Assembly: GCF_002575655.3 (NCBI RefSeq)
Contig: NC_053036.3
Location: 641,722,736-641,786,735 of the forward strand
Source of the DNA: Aegilops tauschii subsp. strangulata
Lineage: Eukaryota; Streptophyta; Magnoliopsida; Poales; Poaceae
Length of the DNA: 64,000 nt
Direction: 5' to 3'
Shown here: positions 1 through 7,688 of the stretch, in pieces
Layout of the letters: the number at the start of each line of letters is the position of its first letter
How positions within the stretch are numbered: position 1 is the stretch's first letter
Notes under the pieces: model-generated
Told to the model about the DNA's origin: nothing
What the model saw: the letters and a program-made list of their open reading frames with translations, nothing else
Database searches by the model: none
Program-made: the position numbers and the translations under genes

Positions 1-33
1 GGGAACAATGAAGATAAAAGGGAAAATACTTAC

Positions 34-1950
34 AGTTTGCTGCTCCTGAAAGAGGGACAGTGACGGTGCACTGCTCATGCGCGTGCTCGTGCGCTGGCTC
101 AGGGTCGGGTCGATCCGACAGAGCTGTGTGTAGGAGATAGACGGAGTGATCACAGCATCGAGAACCGCCTCCCGACCGTGCTCCTTCGGCCCCATGCCCA
201 CCACCACCCTTTCGTCCAGATCCGCCGCAATGGGGTCAGGTGTGTCAGGATGTAACGCCAGATACCCTTCGGAGTAGGCCTTCTTCCTCCCCGCGGTCTT
301 ATTTCCATAGTACTTGGGCTCGCCAGGCTTGGGGTCCTTCCGCGTATGGGCGATCTCCCACGCCTGCATGTGTGAGAGCGGCCGCTTCAGTTTCTCCTCC
401 TGCACCACCAAACAGAGGTTAGTCATGCATAAGAAAGTGATGGTAAATAGAAGAAGAAGAATGTTTAATGGGGTTAGCTAGTCATACATTAACTGCCTTG
501 TGGAGATAGTGGTTTCGGTTTCCCTGAGCATGTACTCCCTCCTTCCCTCGGTTAGCCTTGTTTTTGACTCTCATAGCCGCCCAGGCTCCAGCCTCATCAC
601 ACCAAAGATCCACCAATGCCGCCCAGGACTCGTCTTTTCCATAACACCAATTTGGACACACCTACATAATAAAAGCATAATGGCATGTCAACACGAAACG
701 GTGAAATGTACCACAAGGTAATGAAAGCATAATGAAAAATCTTTTATACTTACCGCCAAGAACTCGTCCCTCTCCAAGGTAATGCCCATCCTCCGCGCTT
801 CTTCCTTGGTCATCTTCACACCAAGATAGTCGTGGTAGTATGTCGAGATGGCCACATAGCGCACCTCGTACTGCATCTGGCGGGCCTTCTTCTTGCATTG
901 GCGTAGCACGATCTGGTCTGCTCTGCCCCTGTGTTCCAGGAGAACTCGATAGAATTTCTACAATCATGCACGAAACAAGAATGGAAGAAGCCATGAGTTA
1001 AATCATTCATGAAACTAGAATGGACTTGTGCTTCTGAAGAGAACTCACCCAGAAAGTGGTGATCACGGCCTTGGCATGGGTCCCATGCTCCGCGTGGAGG
1101 GCCGCTTCCCAGTGCTCCCAGCTCGTGGCCAAGACCCGATGGTCCGGGTGCCTGACTGGATCCGGACAGTACAACCCCGGCCAGTGTAACTTCAGCAGGA
1201 CGGTGATGAGGCCGTTGGGAATACGGACCCCTTTAGAATATATCCAGTTGCTGCAAAAGAATGAACTATTAGCATGTGACAAGCAAAATAAATAACAACC
1301 GGAATGAGCATGTGACAAGCAAAATAATGAAATTATTATAAAGTGGCACTTACTCTTTCCCCGTGGGCTCAATGAGCCACTTCTTCTCCTCAGTAGCAGG
1401 AACCTGCTTTGGTAGCTTTGCGTTACCACGCAGCCACCCCTTGTTGTCAACCCCCTCCCCGCCAGCACCATCATCCCCGCCACCACCCTCCTCCTCGCCT
1501 GCCTTCCCCTCCCCAACCTCCTCCTCATCCTCCTCCTCCTCGTCCTCCTCCTCCACCTCCTCCTCGGCCCCATCCCGAACCTCCTCCTTCTCGCCTGCCT
1601 CGTCCTCCTCCTCCTCACCAGAGGAGGGTACCTCACTAGAGGAGGGTACCTCACTAGAGGAGGGTACCTCACTAGAGGATGGCCTCGAAGACAAGACCCC
1701 TAAGTCGGTGAGGGTGCGCTCTTTCTGGCCGCGACCCCCTGTAGTGGCTCTCCCCCCACCTCGCCCTCTAGGGGCTCTCCCCCGCCCCCTCCTCCTCTAG
1801 GGGCACCTCTCCCTCGACCTCCCTGTGAGGAGTCATCGTCAAGTAGCCGGGGGAGAGGATTACGTGCTCGACCACTCCGACTAGGCAGGCCAACGACCTT
1901 GCGTAGGAAACCCACGCCGTCGGCCTTCCCCTTGCCCATGTTCCACGAAC
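34..1950 (-). pseudogene. tnpA-like CACTA gene (Transposase_24, Ptta/En/Spm family), 3'-partial
   Basis: Five exons can be joined on the minus strand: 1950-1354 (ATG at 1939), 1250-1049, 957-754, 661-488 and 399-34. All have GT-AG borders, including strong GTAAGT or GTGAGT donors, and phases agree across every junction after the first. The last donor (GTAAGT at 33-28) shows that the gene continues left of the window. The N-terminus is short and basic, then Gly/Arg-rich, then highly acidic (Glu/Asp runs) with three SSSEVP repeats. The C-terminal half has motifs such as HYLHKAVN, RPLSHMQAWEIAHTRKD and SEGYLALH, typical of the plant Ptta/En/Spm transposase family, whose En/Spm member binds subterminal repeats. 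Exon 1 is one base out of frame: the reading frame switches inside the G-rich stretch at about 1770-1800. I call it a pseudogene for that reason. An unrecognised intron there is the alternative. Confidence 0.8.
1439..1679 (-). repeat. Low-complexity acidic coding tract and 18-bp x3 minisatellite
   Basis: On the plus strand this is an almost pure C/T-rich run (CTCCTC units). On the minus strand it encodes the Glu/Asp-rich segment of the tnpA-like protein. Positions 1621-1679 hold three tandem copies of an 18-bp unit containing ggtacctcactagagg, encoding three SSSEVP repeats. Such tracts slip easily and lie next to the frame switch at 1770-1800. Confidence 0.8.
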
Positions 1951-2083
1951 CTGCATTGAAAAGAGAATAAGCAATTAGTAAATTAATGAAATGAAGGAAA
2001 AGGCATGAAAATAAACACATTAATAAGAAGGCATAAAAGGCATATTCCTAAACTATAGAAAAAAGACTTGACACGTACATCTG
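1951..2083 (-). other. Spacer or intron between the TNP2-like and tnpA-like genes
   Basis: This AT-rich 133-bp stretch runs from the TNP2 stop to an ATGCAG acceptor directly before the tnpA-like first coding exon. In En/Spm the tnpA transcript is made by splicing out the tnpD region, and this acceptor at 1952-1951 would serve such a splice. No promoter was recognised here, which favours one shared primary transcript. Confidence 0.5.
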
Positions 2084-3100
2084 CTAGAAACCATATGAAT
2101 CATCACTGTTGTAACCTCTTTCTCGGTCCGTCTCATCATCACTATCAATCATATCATCTTCGTTGTCTGACGGAGGTGGAGGCTCTTCCTCGTCGTCAGC
2201 GTCTAAGTTTAACTTTTCTAGCATAAGTATGTCATTTTCATTGACAATGGTCTCACCATCATTCCGTGCTTCGTCGTCTTTTGGATCCACATCATCATCA
2301 CCCAATGGTCTAGCGTCATCGTTTCTAACCACATCATCATCATCAGGTTGCTCTTGATAGAACACTCCCTCGTATGTCATGGGGTTAATGTTGTAGTAAT
2401 TGTCTTCATTCGGGTTCGGTAGCTTACCATGTGGCGACACCTTGAACACAACTTCCCAACCCTTTAGGTACTCTTTCTGGCATGGGTAAGGCAGATAATA
2501 TACTTGTGTAGCTTGGGTAGCCGCAATGAAGAGATCGGCTCCGGCATAGACGGTTGATGGTTTAACTTCGGCCAAACCAATGGAAGGCGTATGTTTTACC
2601 CCCTCCCGCAGATCGAACCATCGACATTTGAACACAGGCAGACTTAGGGTCTCGCGCCCCTGGTGGAATTTAATCTCGTATATATTTTGTACCCTTCCGT
2701 AGTAGTCTACTGAATTTTGACCGGGGGTGTACACTCCGGTATTTATAGTTTTGGGATCAGGCCGGCTGTTCTGGTGATCCTCTGTATGGAAGCGATACCC
2801 ATTCACATCATACTTTTTACATGTCATGACGGCAGGGTCAAAACCCATGGAAACCCATCTCAATTCATCATCCATAGATATGTTCGGATCTTTTCCCTAC
2901 AAGTATAATTGAAATTGTTGCGTGCATTAGTTAACTAATAAATGTTGAACTAGGTATTTAATAGGGGAGTGTGGACAATTACTTTCTCCATGAACCAAGC
3001 AACAAAATTTTTACGTCCAGGGTTTCCATGACGGAGAAGAGTAAGTGCCTCCGCCTCAGTAGGAGGATTCATTCCCGTCCATTCCTCTTGAACGAAATCA
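2084..3100 (-). CDS. Transposase C-terminal exons 2-3 with DUF4216
   Basis: Exon 2 (3100-2983) encodes DFVQEEWTGMNPPTEAEA... to AWFMEK. Exon 3 (2896-2084) starts GKDPNISMDDELRWVSMGF and contains the DUF4216 signature: NTGVYTPGQNSVDYYGRV, FKCRWFDLREGVK and QATQVYYLPYPC. The remaining about 110 residues form a very acidic Asp/Glu/Pro-rich tail ending DDSYGF before the TAG stop at 2086-2084. Splice phases are consistent on both sides. No lesion was seen in these two exons, in contrast to exon 1. The role of DUF4216 is not established. Confidence 0.82.
2897..2982 (-). other. Intron 2 of the TNP2-like gene
   Basis: The donor GAGAAA|GTAATTG and acceptor cttgtag|GGAAAAG join AWFMEK to GKDPNIS in phase 0. 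The intron is 86 bp. Confidence 0.72.
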
Positions 3101-3193
3101 CTAAAAAAAAAGAAAACCGGTGTTAAACCGGGACTAAGTGAACATAAAACATGATGATGTGGAAGACATAAAGGAATGGTGTAGTGGTATTAC
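3101..3193 (-). other. Intron 1 of the TNP2-like gene
   Basis: The donor ATGAG|GTAATA and the acceptor tttttttttag|TGATTT join exon 1 to exon 2 in phase. At 93 bp the size is typical of short plant introns. It holds no other feature. Confidence 0.75.
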
Positions 3194-3942
3194 CTCATCC
3201 ACACTTCCTCAACTTCCCTGATGTTGTGCAAGATATAGAACATGAGGTCCTCCCACTCTTGTCATGGCATGTTATAAGGTTTCGAGGCCCCAGCCCTCCC
3301 ACCTTGCGCGTTGAATAGATAGAGCTTGGGTTGATAATTCGGCTCTTCTATATTGTATCGAGGCACCTTGTTATGCAGATGGGGAACGTGGTCTGGATAG
3401 TATGATGTCCTGAGGTCTGACACCTCCTCTAGGATAACTGCCTCAGCTATGGAAGCTTCAATCTTAGCTTTGTTTCCACATTTCTGTCGGAGATGCTTGT
3501 TCTGTCTCTCAGGGCCGTACTGTCAGCGATTCTGCACAGGCACCCCCAACAATACCTCGTTCGCGAGGTGCAGAATGAGATGTGTCATCGGTGTAAAGAA
3601 GCCTGGAGGAAAGATCTTCTCTAGCTTGACTATCAACTCCGGTGCCTTCTTATGCAATTTTTCAATCACGTCTTTACTTACTTCTTTAGCACAGAGCGTG
3701 CGGAAGAAATGACTTAGCTCGGCAAGCACTCGCCAGACATGCTCGGGGACATAGCCTCGAACCATCACCGGCATTATCCGCTCAATCCATACATGGTAGT
3801 CATGACTCTTCAGGCCGGTCACATTGCCCGTTGAAAGATTGACTCCCTTACTTATATTCGATGCATAACCATCGGCGAACTTCAAAATGTGTTTCAGCCA
3901 GATAAGTACTTCCTTTTTCTGGCGGTTTAAGGACAAAGTCAT
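3194..3942 (-). pseudogene. Transposase segment with DUF4218, two in-frame stops
   Basis: This continues exon 1 in the other frame. It begins inside the TNP2 region (KEVLIWLKHILKFADG) and enters DUF4218 at GLKSHDYHVWIERIMPV, then FFRTLCAKEVS and LEKIFPPGFFTPMTHLILHL, all in the order typical of plant CACTA transposases. A TGA at 3525-3523 follows PVQNR where relatives have Trp (W in RWxYxxER), and the frame then stays open through SIAEAVILEEV. A second TGA at 3264-3262 follows PYNMP, and the frame again continues to the splice donor at 3193. Both stops interrupt otherwise colinear homology, so they are nonsense mutations within one exon and not ends of separate genes. Confidence 0.82.
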
Positions 3943-5761
3943 CTGGTTTGAACCAGTTTTTTCGACCGCCTGTGGGAGGCTTCATGTTCAGACGTGGTCT
4001 ATCACAAATTCTCTGTTGATCGGCTCTAGCTTTAACGTTATCCTTCGTCTTATCAGGAATATTGAGGATCGTGTGGAAAAGGGACTCTGCCACATTCTTT
4101 TCGGTGTGCATCACATCGATATTGTAAGGAAGTTTGAGGTCCTTGAAATAGGGAAGCTGTGAGAAGGGGGTAATGTGAGTCCAGTTGTGCGTCTCACCAT
4201 ATCCCTCGAAGCCTTTGGCTTTGGCTTTGCCTTTGCCTTTGACTTTAGGCTGGAGAGCTTTTAGCTGAGCAAGAACATCTGCCCCCGAAAATGTTGGAAT
4301 CTCGATTACTTCATGAACAACCCGGCCTTTCGTGAAGTTCTTCTTGTCTTCCCTGTCTGGATGGTCTGGAGGGAGGAACTGTCGATGCAGGTCAAAGGCT
4401 ACATACTTGCCACCCTTACTCAGCCAAATCATTCGCAGAGCCTGCATGTACACTGGGCATGGCATCTTCCCACTTGTACACCATCCGCAGAATAGAGCAT
4501 AGCCGGGAAAGTCATGCATGCAATAGTGCAACCAAACTTTCATCAAGAAATTTCTCTGCAGATCCCAGTCGTATGTCAACGTCGGAAAGTACCAAGAATG
4601 GTGCAAAGCATCCACCAGCGGCTGCATAAACACACCCAATTGCTTCACCGGATAATCAGGCCCCGGAATGATGAGCGACAAGAACATGGTCTTGCGTTGC
4701 ATTAGGGCACCGGGAGGAAGATTGAGCGGAATTACAAACACGGGCCAGCAGCTGTATGGATTGGACGACATACCATATGGATTCAACCCATCACCTGATA
4801 TGGCTATTCTGACATTCCCAGCCTCGGCTGCTTCCTCGGGGTATTCTTCATCGAACGACTTCCATGCTTCCCCTTCCGATGGATGTACGATTTTTTTTGG
4901 ATTGTACCTTATACCTTCCTTGTGCCACTTCATCATTTTGGCAGACTCCTTCGTGATGAAAAGGCGCTGCAATCTTTTTATAAAATCAAGATACCGAAGA
5001 ACCTTAACGGGGATGGTTAGCTGCTTTTTCTCACCATCCTCACCGACCACCTCAATGTACCGAGACGAACCGCACTGCCTACAGTACTTGTCATCTGCAT
5101 ACTCGTGCCTAAACAAAAGGCAATTCTTCGGGCAAACATCTATTTTCTCATAATCCATAGAGAGTGCCTTCATGATTTTCTTTGTATCGTACATGCTTTT
5201 CGGCAGTTCATGACCCTCAGGGAGGCTGTTAGCCCATACTCCCAAGAATGCTTCGAAGCATTTCTGGCTACAGCCGTACTCAGCCTTGACTGCAATCAGT
5301 TGCGAGATGGCATCCAGCTGAGATATTTTCGCCCCCGCATAAAGAGGTTTCTTCGACGAGGCCAAGACCTCCAAGAAGGCCTTTGCGGTTGCCTCCGGCT
5401 CCTCCGGTTCATTCTCTGAAGGTGTCGCATTTCCCGTTTCTGCAACAATGACATCATCTAGCATGTCCCTGACCCCGTCGTCCTCATATCCATTGATGTG
5501 TTGTCGCATCACCTCCTCTCTACCACGGTCCTGCTCGGCTATGTTTATCGGCGGCATGTCAAAGTTTGGCATATATCCGTGCGTGCGAAGGTGCTCACTC
5601 ATGTCCGTCTGATTTCTACGGTGACGTCTGGCACATCTCGCACAGGGGCATGGTGGGATAATTCTCATTGGACGAGGAATATCTCCTTCAAATAGACATC
5701 GGTTTTCGCGATCCACTCTGATGTTACTCGATTCCGACGGATAAAACCACTGTACATCCAC
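3848..5761 (-). CDS. Transposase core segment: Transpos_assoc + Transposase_21 (TNP2)
   Basis: This is the longest open stretch of the transposase, 637 codons. Residues 38-65 hold the cysteine/histidine cluster CPCARCARRHRR of the N-terminal Transpos_assoc domain. Residues 210-230 hold CPKNC...YCRQCG, a probable zinc-binding knuckle. Residues 324-330 read DGLNPYG, which carries the first conserved Asp of the DDE-type Transposase_21 fold. Residues 420-437 (GYALFCGWCTSGKMPCPV) precede a Tyr where relatives usually have the second Cys of a CPxC pair. Residues 547-556 read NIDVMHTEKN, a strongly conserved family motif. Lys/Gly-rich residues 506-517 look like a degenerate insertion. The frame is lost after residue 616 at the A-run near 3925, so the last about 20 residues are out-of-frame translation. 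The first about 25 residues are likewise probably out of frame. It would act in the nucleus to excise the element if intact. Confidence 0.88.
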   Translation of the reverse strand: MDVQWFYPSESSNIRVDRENRCLFEGDIPRPMRIIPPCPCARCARRHRRNQTDMSEHLRTHGYMPNFDMPPINIAEQDRGREEVMRQHINGYEDDGVRDMLDDVIVAETGNATPSENEPEEPEATAKAFLEVLASSKKPLYAGAKISQLDAISQLIAVKAEYGCSQKCFEAFLGVWANSLPEGHELPKSMYDTKKIMKALSMDYEKIDVCPKNCLLFRHEYADDKYCRQCGSSRYIEVVGEDGEKKQLTIPVKVLRYLDFIKRLQRLFITKESAKMMKWHKEGIRYNPKKIVHPSEGEAWKSFDEEYPEEAAEAGNVRIAISGDGLNPYGMSSNPYSCWPVFVIPLNLPPGALMQRKTMFLSLIIPGPDYPVKQLGVFMQPLVDALHHSWYFPTLTYDWDLQRNFLMKVWLHYCMHDFPGYALFCGWCTSGKMPCPVYMQALRMIWLSKGGKYVAFDLHRQFLPPDHPDREDKKNFTKGRVVHEVIEIPTFSGADVLAQLKALQPKVKGKGKAKAKGFEGYGETHNWTHITPFSQLPYFKDLKLPYNIDVMHTEKNVAESLFHTILNIPDKTKDNVKARADQQRICDRPRLNMKPPTGGRKNWFKPDDFVLKPPEKGSTYLAETHFEVRRWLCIEYK

Positions 5762-5775
5762 TGATTATCTGCCAT

Positions 5776-5902
5776 CCTCTGCTTTTTTGCAAGCCACACA
5801 ACATAATTAAGGATTCATTTAAATTAATCACATCAAATTTTCAGTTTCTACCGCGTTTAATCCACCTACATCTCTAATAGGTAAAGATGGGTCCTAATCC
5901 CA
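5776..5902 (-). other. 5' leader or intron of the transposase gene
   Basis: This is AT-rich sequence upstream of the ATG at 5775. A possible acceptor, gcaaaaaagcag, lies just before the start codon, so part of it is probably an intron of the 5' leader. No other feature was seen. Confidence 0.5.
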
Positions 5903-6109
5903 CCCGAGGATGTGTAGATTGAGTACGTTCTCCATTCTACCCCGTTCCGAGACAAAATTTCGGCAGCACCTCCCCGCTGTTCTCCAGATACACGTCTCGG
6001 CAAATAGCCGAGAGAATGTGCTCCGGAGAACAATGGGGAGGCGCCGCCGAAATCCTGTCTCGGAACGGGGTAGAACATGGAGAACATACCCAATCTACAC
6101 ATCCTCGGG
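5903..6109. repeat. 207-bp foldback (long imperfect inverted repeat)
   Basis: The left end CCCGAGGATGTGTAGATTG is matched in reverse by CAATCTACACATCCTCGGG at the right end. The arms stay paired to a short loop near 6000-6006 (TCTCGGC/GCCGAGA). Internal matches include TCTACCCCGTTCCGAGACA against its complement. The whole segment can fold into one hairpin of roughly 100-bp arms with scattered mismatches. It lies in the 5' non-coding part of the CACTA element. It may be a resident part of this transposon family or a nested miniature element. Confidence 0.85.
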
Positions 6110-6133
6110 CTGTCCGTGGAAAACGCTGGACAA

Positions 6134-6197
6134 TCCGAAAGAGCTGCGGTGATAAATATGCAATTGAATGCATATTTATCGATGCAACCCTTTCGGA
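6134..6197. repeat. Second hairpin next to the foldback
   Basis: Outer arms TCCGAAAG (6134-6141) and CTTTCGGA (6190-6197) enclose a perfect inner stem, GATAAATATGCA (6151-6162) against TGCATATTTATC (6169-6180), with a 6-base loop. It is AT-rich, unlike the GC-rich foldback beside it. Confidence 0.8.
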
Positions 6198-6279
6198 CGG
6201 GAGACGCCTAGGTTACGCCAGTTGACTTGAGAATGAAATCTAGTCACATGAAAAAGGAGGTGATGGATTTGTAGCTCAC

Positions 6280-6375
6280 CCTCCGCTGTAGAGGAAGTAG
6301 TCGAACAGCAGAGGGATGCTCAGGGACCAACGCGTCGGACAACGGCCACTCCGGTGAAATGTGATACCACAAAGC
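6280..6375 (-). other. Candidate 96-bp leader or captured exon
   Basis: On the minus strand a segment is flanked by a good acceptor (ttgcag|GCTTT) and donor (GGAGG|GTGAGC). It is exactly 96 bp and open throughout in one frame (reads WYHISPEWPLSDALVPEH in its middle). This could be a 5' untranslated exon of the transposase transcript or a host-gene exon picked up by the transposon. I cannot assign a function. Confidence 0.35.
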
Positions 6376-6402
6376 CTGCAAATTCCACCGAAAAAACAAC
6401 TT

Positions 6403-6564
6403 AGATCATCACATCTCAGTCAAGTGTCAAACTTTTGTCTTCTATTCTTTTAACAAGATCATCATGACTATCATTTTTTTAGCAAGATCATCACATCTTA
6501 GTAAGTTTCAAAATTTTGTCTTCAATTATTTTATCAAGATCATTATGAGTATAAAAAAATAGCA
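6403..6564. repeat. Two-copy 82-bp AT-rich tandem duplication
   Basis: The string agatcatcacatct starts at 6403 and again at 6485. The following about 80 bases align with point differences, including tttgtcttc and aagatcat landmarks. This is a diverged direct duplication inside the non-coding 5' part of the element. Confidence 0.7.
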
Positions 6565-6837
6565 ACAACATCATCTGCTCCTCATTAATTCATCTCATCG
6601 AACCAATTTTTTTTGCAACATATGCAACATATAGCATCTCATCTAACCAAATATTGTTACTACCTATCTCACTATCTATCTAACTATCTAACTATCTACC
6701 TATCTAACTATGTATACAACTATCTATCTAACTATGTATCTAACTATCTAAATATCTATCTAAATACCTATCTAACTAGCTACAAAATTGCTAAAAAACA
6801 CTAAAAAATACATAAAATTTCACCTTCGAGAGGGCCG
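6565..6837. repeat. AT-rich region with (ACTATCTA)n simple repeat
   Basis: Positions about 6661-6781 are a run of 8-bp and 4-bp units (actatcta, ctatctaa, tatc) with drifting spacing. The flanks are plain AT-rich DNA. No gene was seen. It would be expected to be length-polymorphic. Confidence 0.85.
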
Positions 6838-7232
6838 GCCGGAGTTGGGGCGGGGAGGCGCGGAGTCGGGGCGGGGAGGCCGGCGGTGGGTCGGGGCGGG
6901 GCGGCCGGCGTGGGGTCGGGGCGGGGAGGCCAGAGGGGGGTCGGGGCGGGGCGGCGTGGGGTCGGGGCAGGGAGGCCGGAGGGGGGGCGGGGCGGCCGGC
7001 GCAGGGCCGGCGCGGGGCGTCGCGGAGTCGGGGCGGGGCGGCCGGCCCGGGGTCGGGGTGGGGTGGCTCGGGGTCGGGGCCGGGAGGCGCGGGCGGCGGC
7101 GGGCTCGAGGTGGGGCGGCGCGGGTCGGAGCGGGGAGGCGCGGGCGGCGGCGTGCTCGGGGCGGCGCGGGCGGTGGCGTGCTCAGGGCGGGCGGCGGAGG
7201 AGGTGGGCGGCGGCGGTTGGGGTCGGGGTGAC
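6838..7232 (+). repeat. G-rich minisatellite with G-quadruplex potential
   Basis: About 395 bp of the plus strand consist of degenerate units of the type gtcggggcggggaggccgg, with dense GGGG and GGG tracts separated by one to a few bases. Such spacing is compatible with G-quadruplex formation on this strand. Open frames across it are low-complexity Gly/Arg/Ala translations and not genes. It sits where the promoter and subterminal region of the CACTA element are expected. Confidence 0.85.
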
Positions 7233-7255
7233 CGCGCGAGGGGATAAGGTTGCCC

Positions 7256-7381
7256 CTATGCCGACGGCATGGCCGTCGGCATAGGCTCGGCCCACATGTC
7301 AGCAGCCCGGGGGGAGTGGATAACGTGGACGTATGCCGACGGCCCGGCCGTCGGCATAGATGGGAGGCCTATGCCGACGGC
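7256..7381. repeat. Subterminal TATGCCGACGGC palindromes
   Basis: TATGCCGACGGC meets its own complement GCCGTCGGCATA at 7257-7283 (3-bp spacer ATG) and 7332-7358 (spacer CCC). A third, unpaired copy lies at 7370-7381. Short motifs repeated in both orientations near the ends are a hallmark of CACTA elements, where TNPA-type proteins bind. I assign these to the 5' subterminal region of the element to the left. Confidence 0.7.
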
Positions 7382-7408
7382 AACTACTTTTTTTTTGAAA
7401 AAATAGTC

Positions 7409-7472
7409 CCAGCTCGCCGAGGGAAAAGCAATTTGACCTGTTTAAATAGTTCACTAATCCATACGTTATAAG
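7409..7472. other. Unassigned junction sequence
   Basis: A short stretch between the putative CACTA end and the foldback. No gene or repeat was recognised. Confidence 0.5.
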
Positions 7473-7623
7473 CTCCGGTATTCATTAGACTTATACGAAG
7501 AAAATGGACAATTGCTGTGAACTTTTCAGTGCTCGGGCACCGGGCGTGCCCGGGCAGCCGGCCCGGTGCCCGAGCACTAAAAGGTTCACAGCAATTGTAC
7601 ATTTTCAATGATGAATACCGGAG
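7473..7623. mobile_element. 151-bp MITE-like foldback element
   Basis: The ends CTCCGGTATTCAT (7473-7485) and ATGAATACCGGAG (7611-7623) are perfect inverted repeats. The pairing continues inward through ACAATTGCTGTGAAC/GTTCACAGCAATTGT and GTGCTCGGGCACCGGGC/GCCCGGTGCCCGAGCAC to a short GC-rich centre near 7545-7558. The arms differ mainly by an about 7-base insertion in the left arm. No clear target duplication was seen, so the superfamily is open. It may also be a small-RNA hairpin. Confidence 0.75.
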
Positions 7624-7688
7624 TTTTTAATCAATTCAATTATTACATTTTTAGATTCTTAGTTTACCGTCTGTATGGGACCCGGTAC
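7624..7688. other. AT-rich spacer between foldback and satellite
   Basis: About 65 bp of sequence that is neither foldback nor satellite. Similarity to the monomer starts at CCGGCACCTAGAG (7689). Confidence 0.6.

Larger units (their letters stand above)
2084..5775 (-). pseudogene. TNP2/tnpD-like CACTA transposase, disrupted
   Basis: The catalytic transposase of the CACTA element is modelled in three exons: 5775-3194, 3100-2983 and 2896-2084. The introns have ATGAG|GTAAT and GAGAAA|GTAAT donors and T-rich tttag and ttgtag acceptors. The order of domains is Transpos_assoc, Transposase_21 (TNP2, DDE-type), DUF4218 and DUF4216, as in full-length grass CACTA transposases, about 1170 codons in all. 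I prefer the ATG at 5775 (MADNQWMYSG) because family N-termini carry a WMY motif. That frame stops after about 36 codons, whereas the catalytic core reads in a second frame from 5761. Lesions are a frameshift at about 5670-5690, a one-base gain in an A-run near 3925 that returns to the original frame, TGA at 3525-3523 and TGA at 3264-3262. It is non-functional as it stands. Its neighbour at 1939 is the tnpA-like partner. Confidence 0.88.
1..7409 (-). mobile_element. Degenerate CACTA (En/Spm-type) DNA transposon, left part outside window
   Basis: The region carries a TNP2/tnpD-like transposase pseudogene followed downstream on the same strand by a tnpA-like gene, the gene order known for En/Spm elements. 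To the right of the genes lie G-rich and palindromic TATGCCGACGGC repeats, which fit the subterminal repeats of such elements, so the element's 5' end should lie near 7400. I did not find a clean CACTA terminal inverted repeat or a 3-bp target duplication. The closest is TAGTC at 7404-7408, one base from the expected TAGTG, so the right boundary is approximate. The 3' terminus lies left of position 1. The genes and their strand are seen directly; the element limits are inferred. Confidence 0.8.

Noticed and set aside
1363..1800. Plus-strand Ser/Pro-rich open frame
   Set aside because: It is the complement of the acidic low-complexity coding tract of the minus-strand tnpA-like gene.
4668..5419. 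Plus-strand open frames opposite the transposase core
   Set aside because: They are antisense shadows of the TNP2-like gene, which has clear family motifs on the minus strand.
6788..7284. Gly/Arg/Ala-rich plus-strand open frames
   Set aside because: Pure translation of the G-rich minisatellite, with no domain and no splice or start context.
7404..7408. CACTA terminal repeat at TAGTC
   Set aside because: It differs from TAGTG by one base, no 3-bp target duplication was found, and the opposite terminus is outside the window, so it is used only as an approximate boundary.
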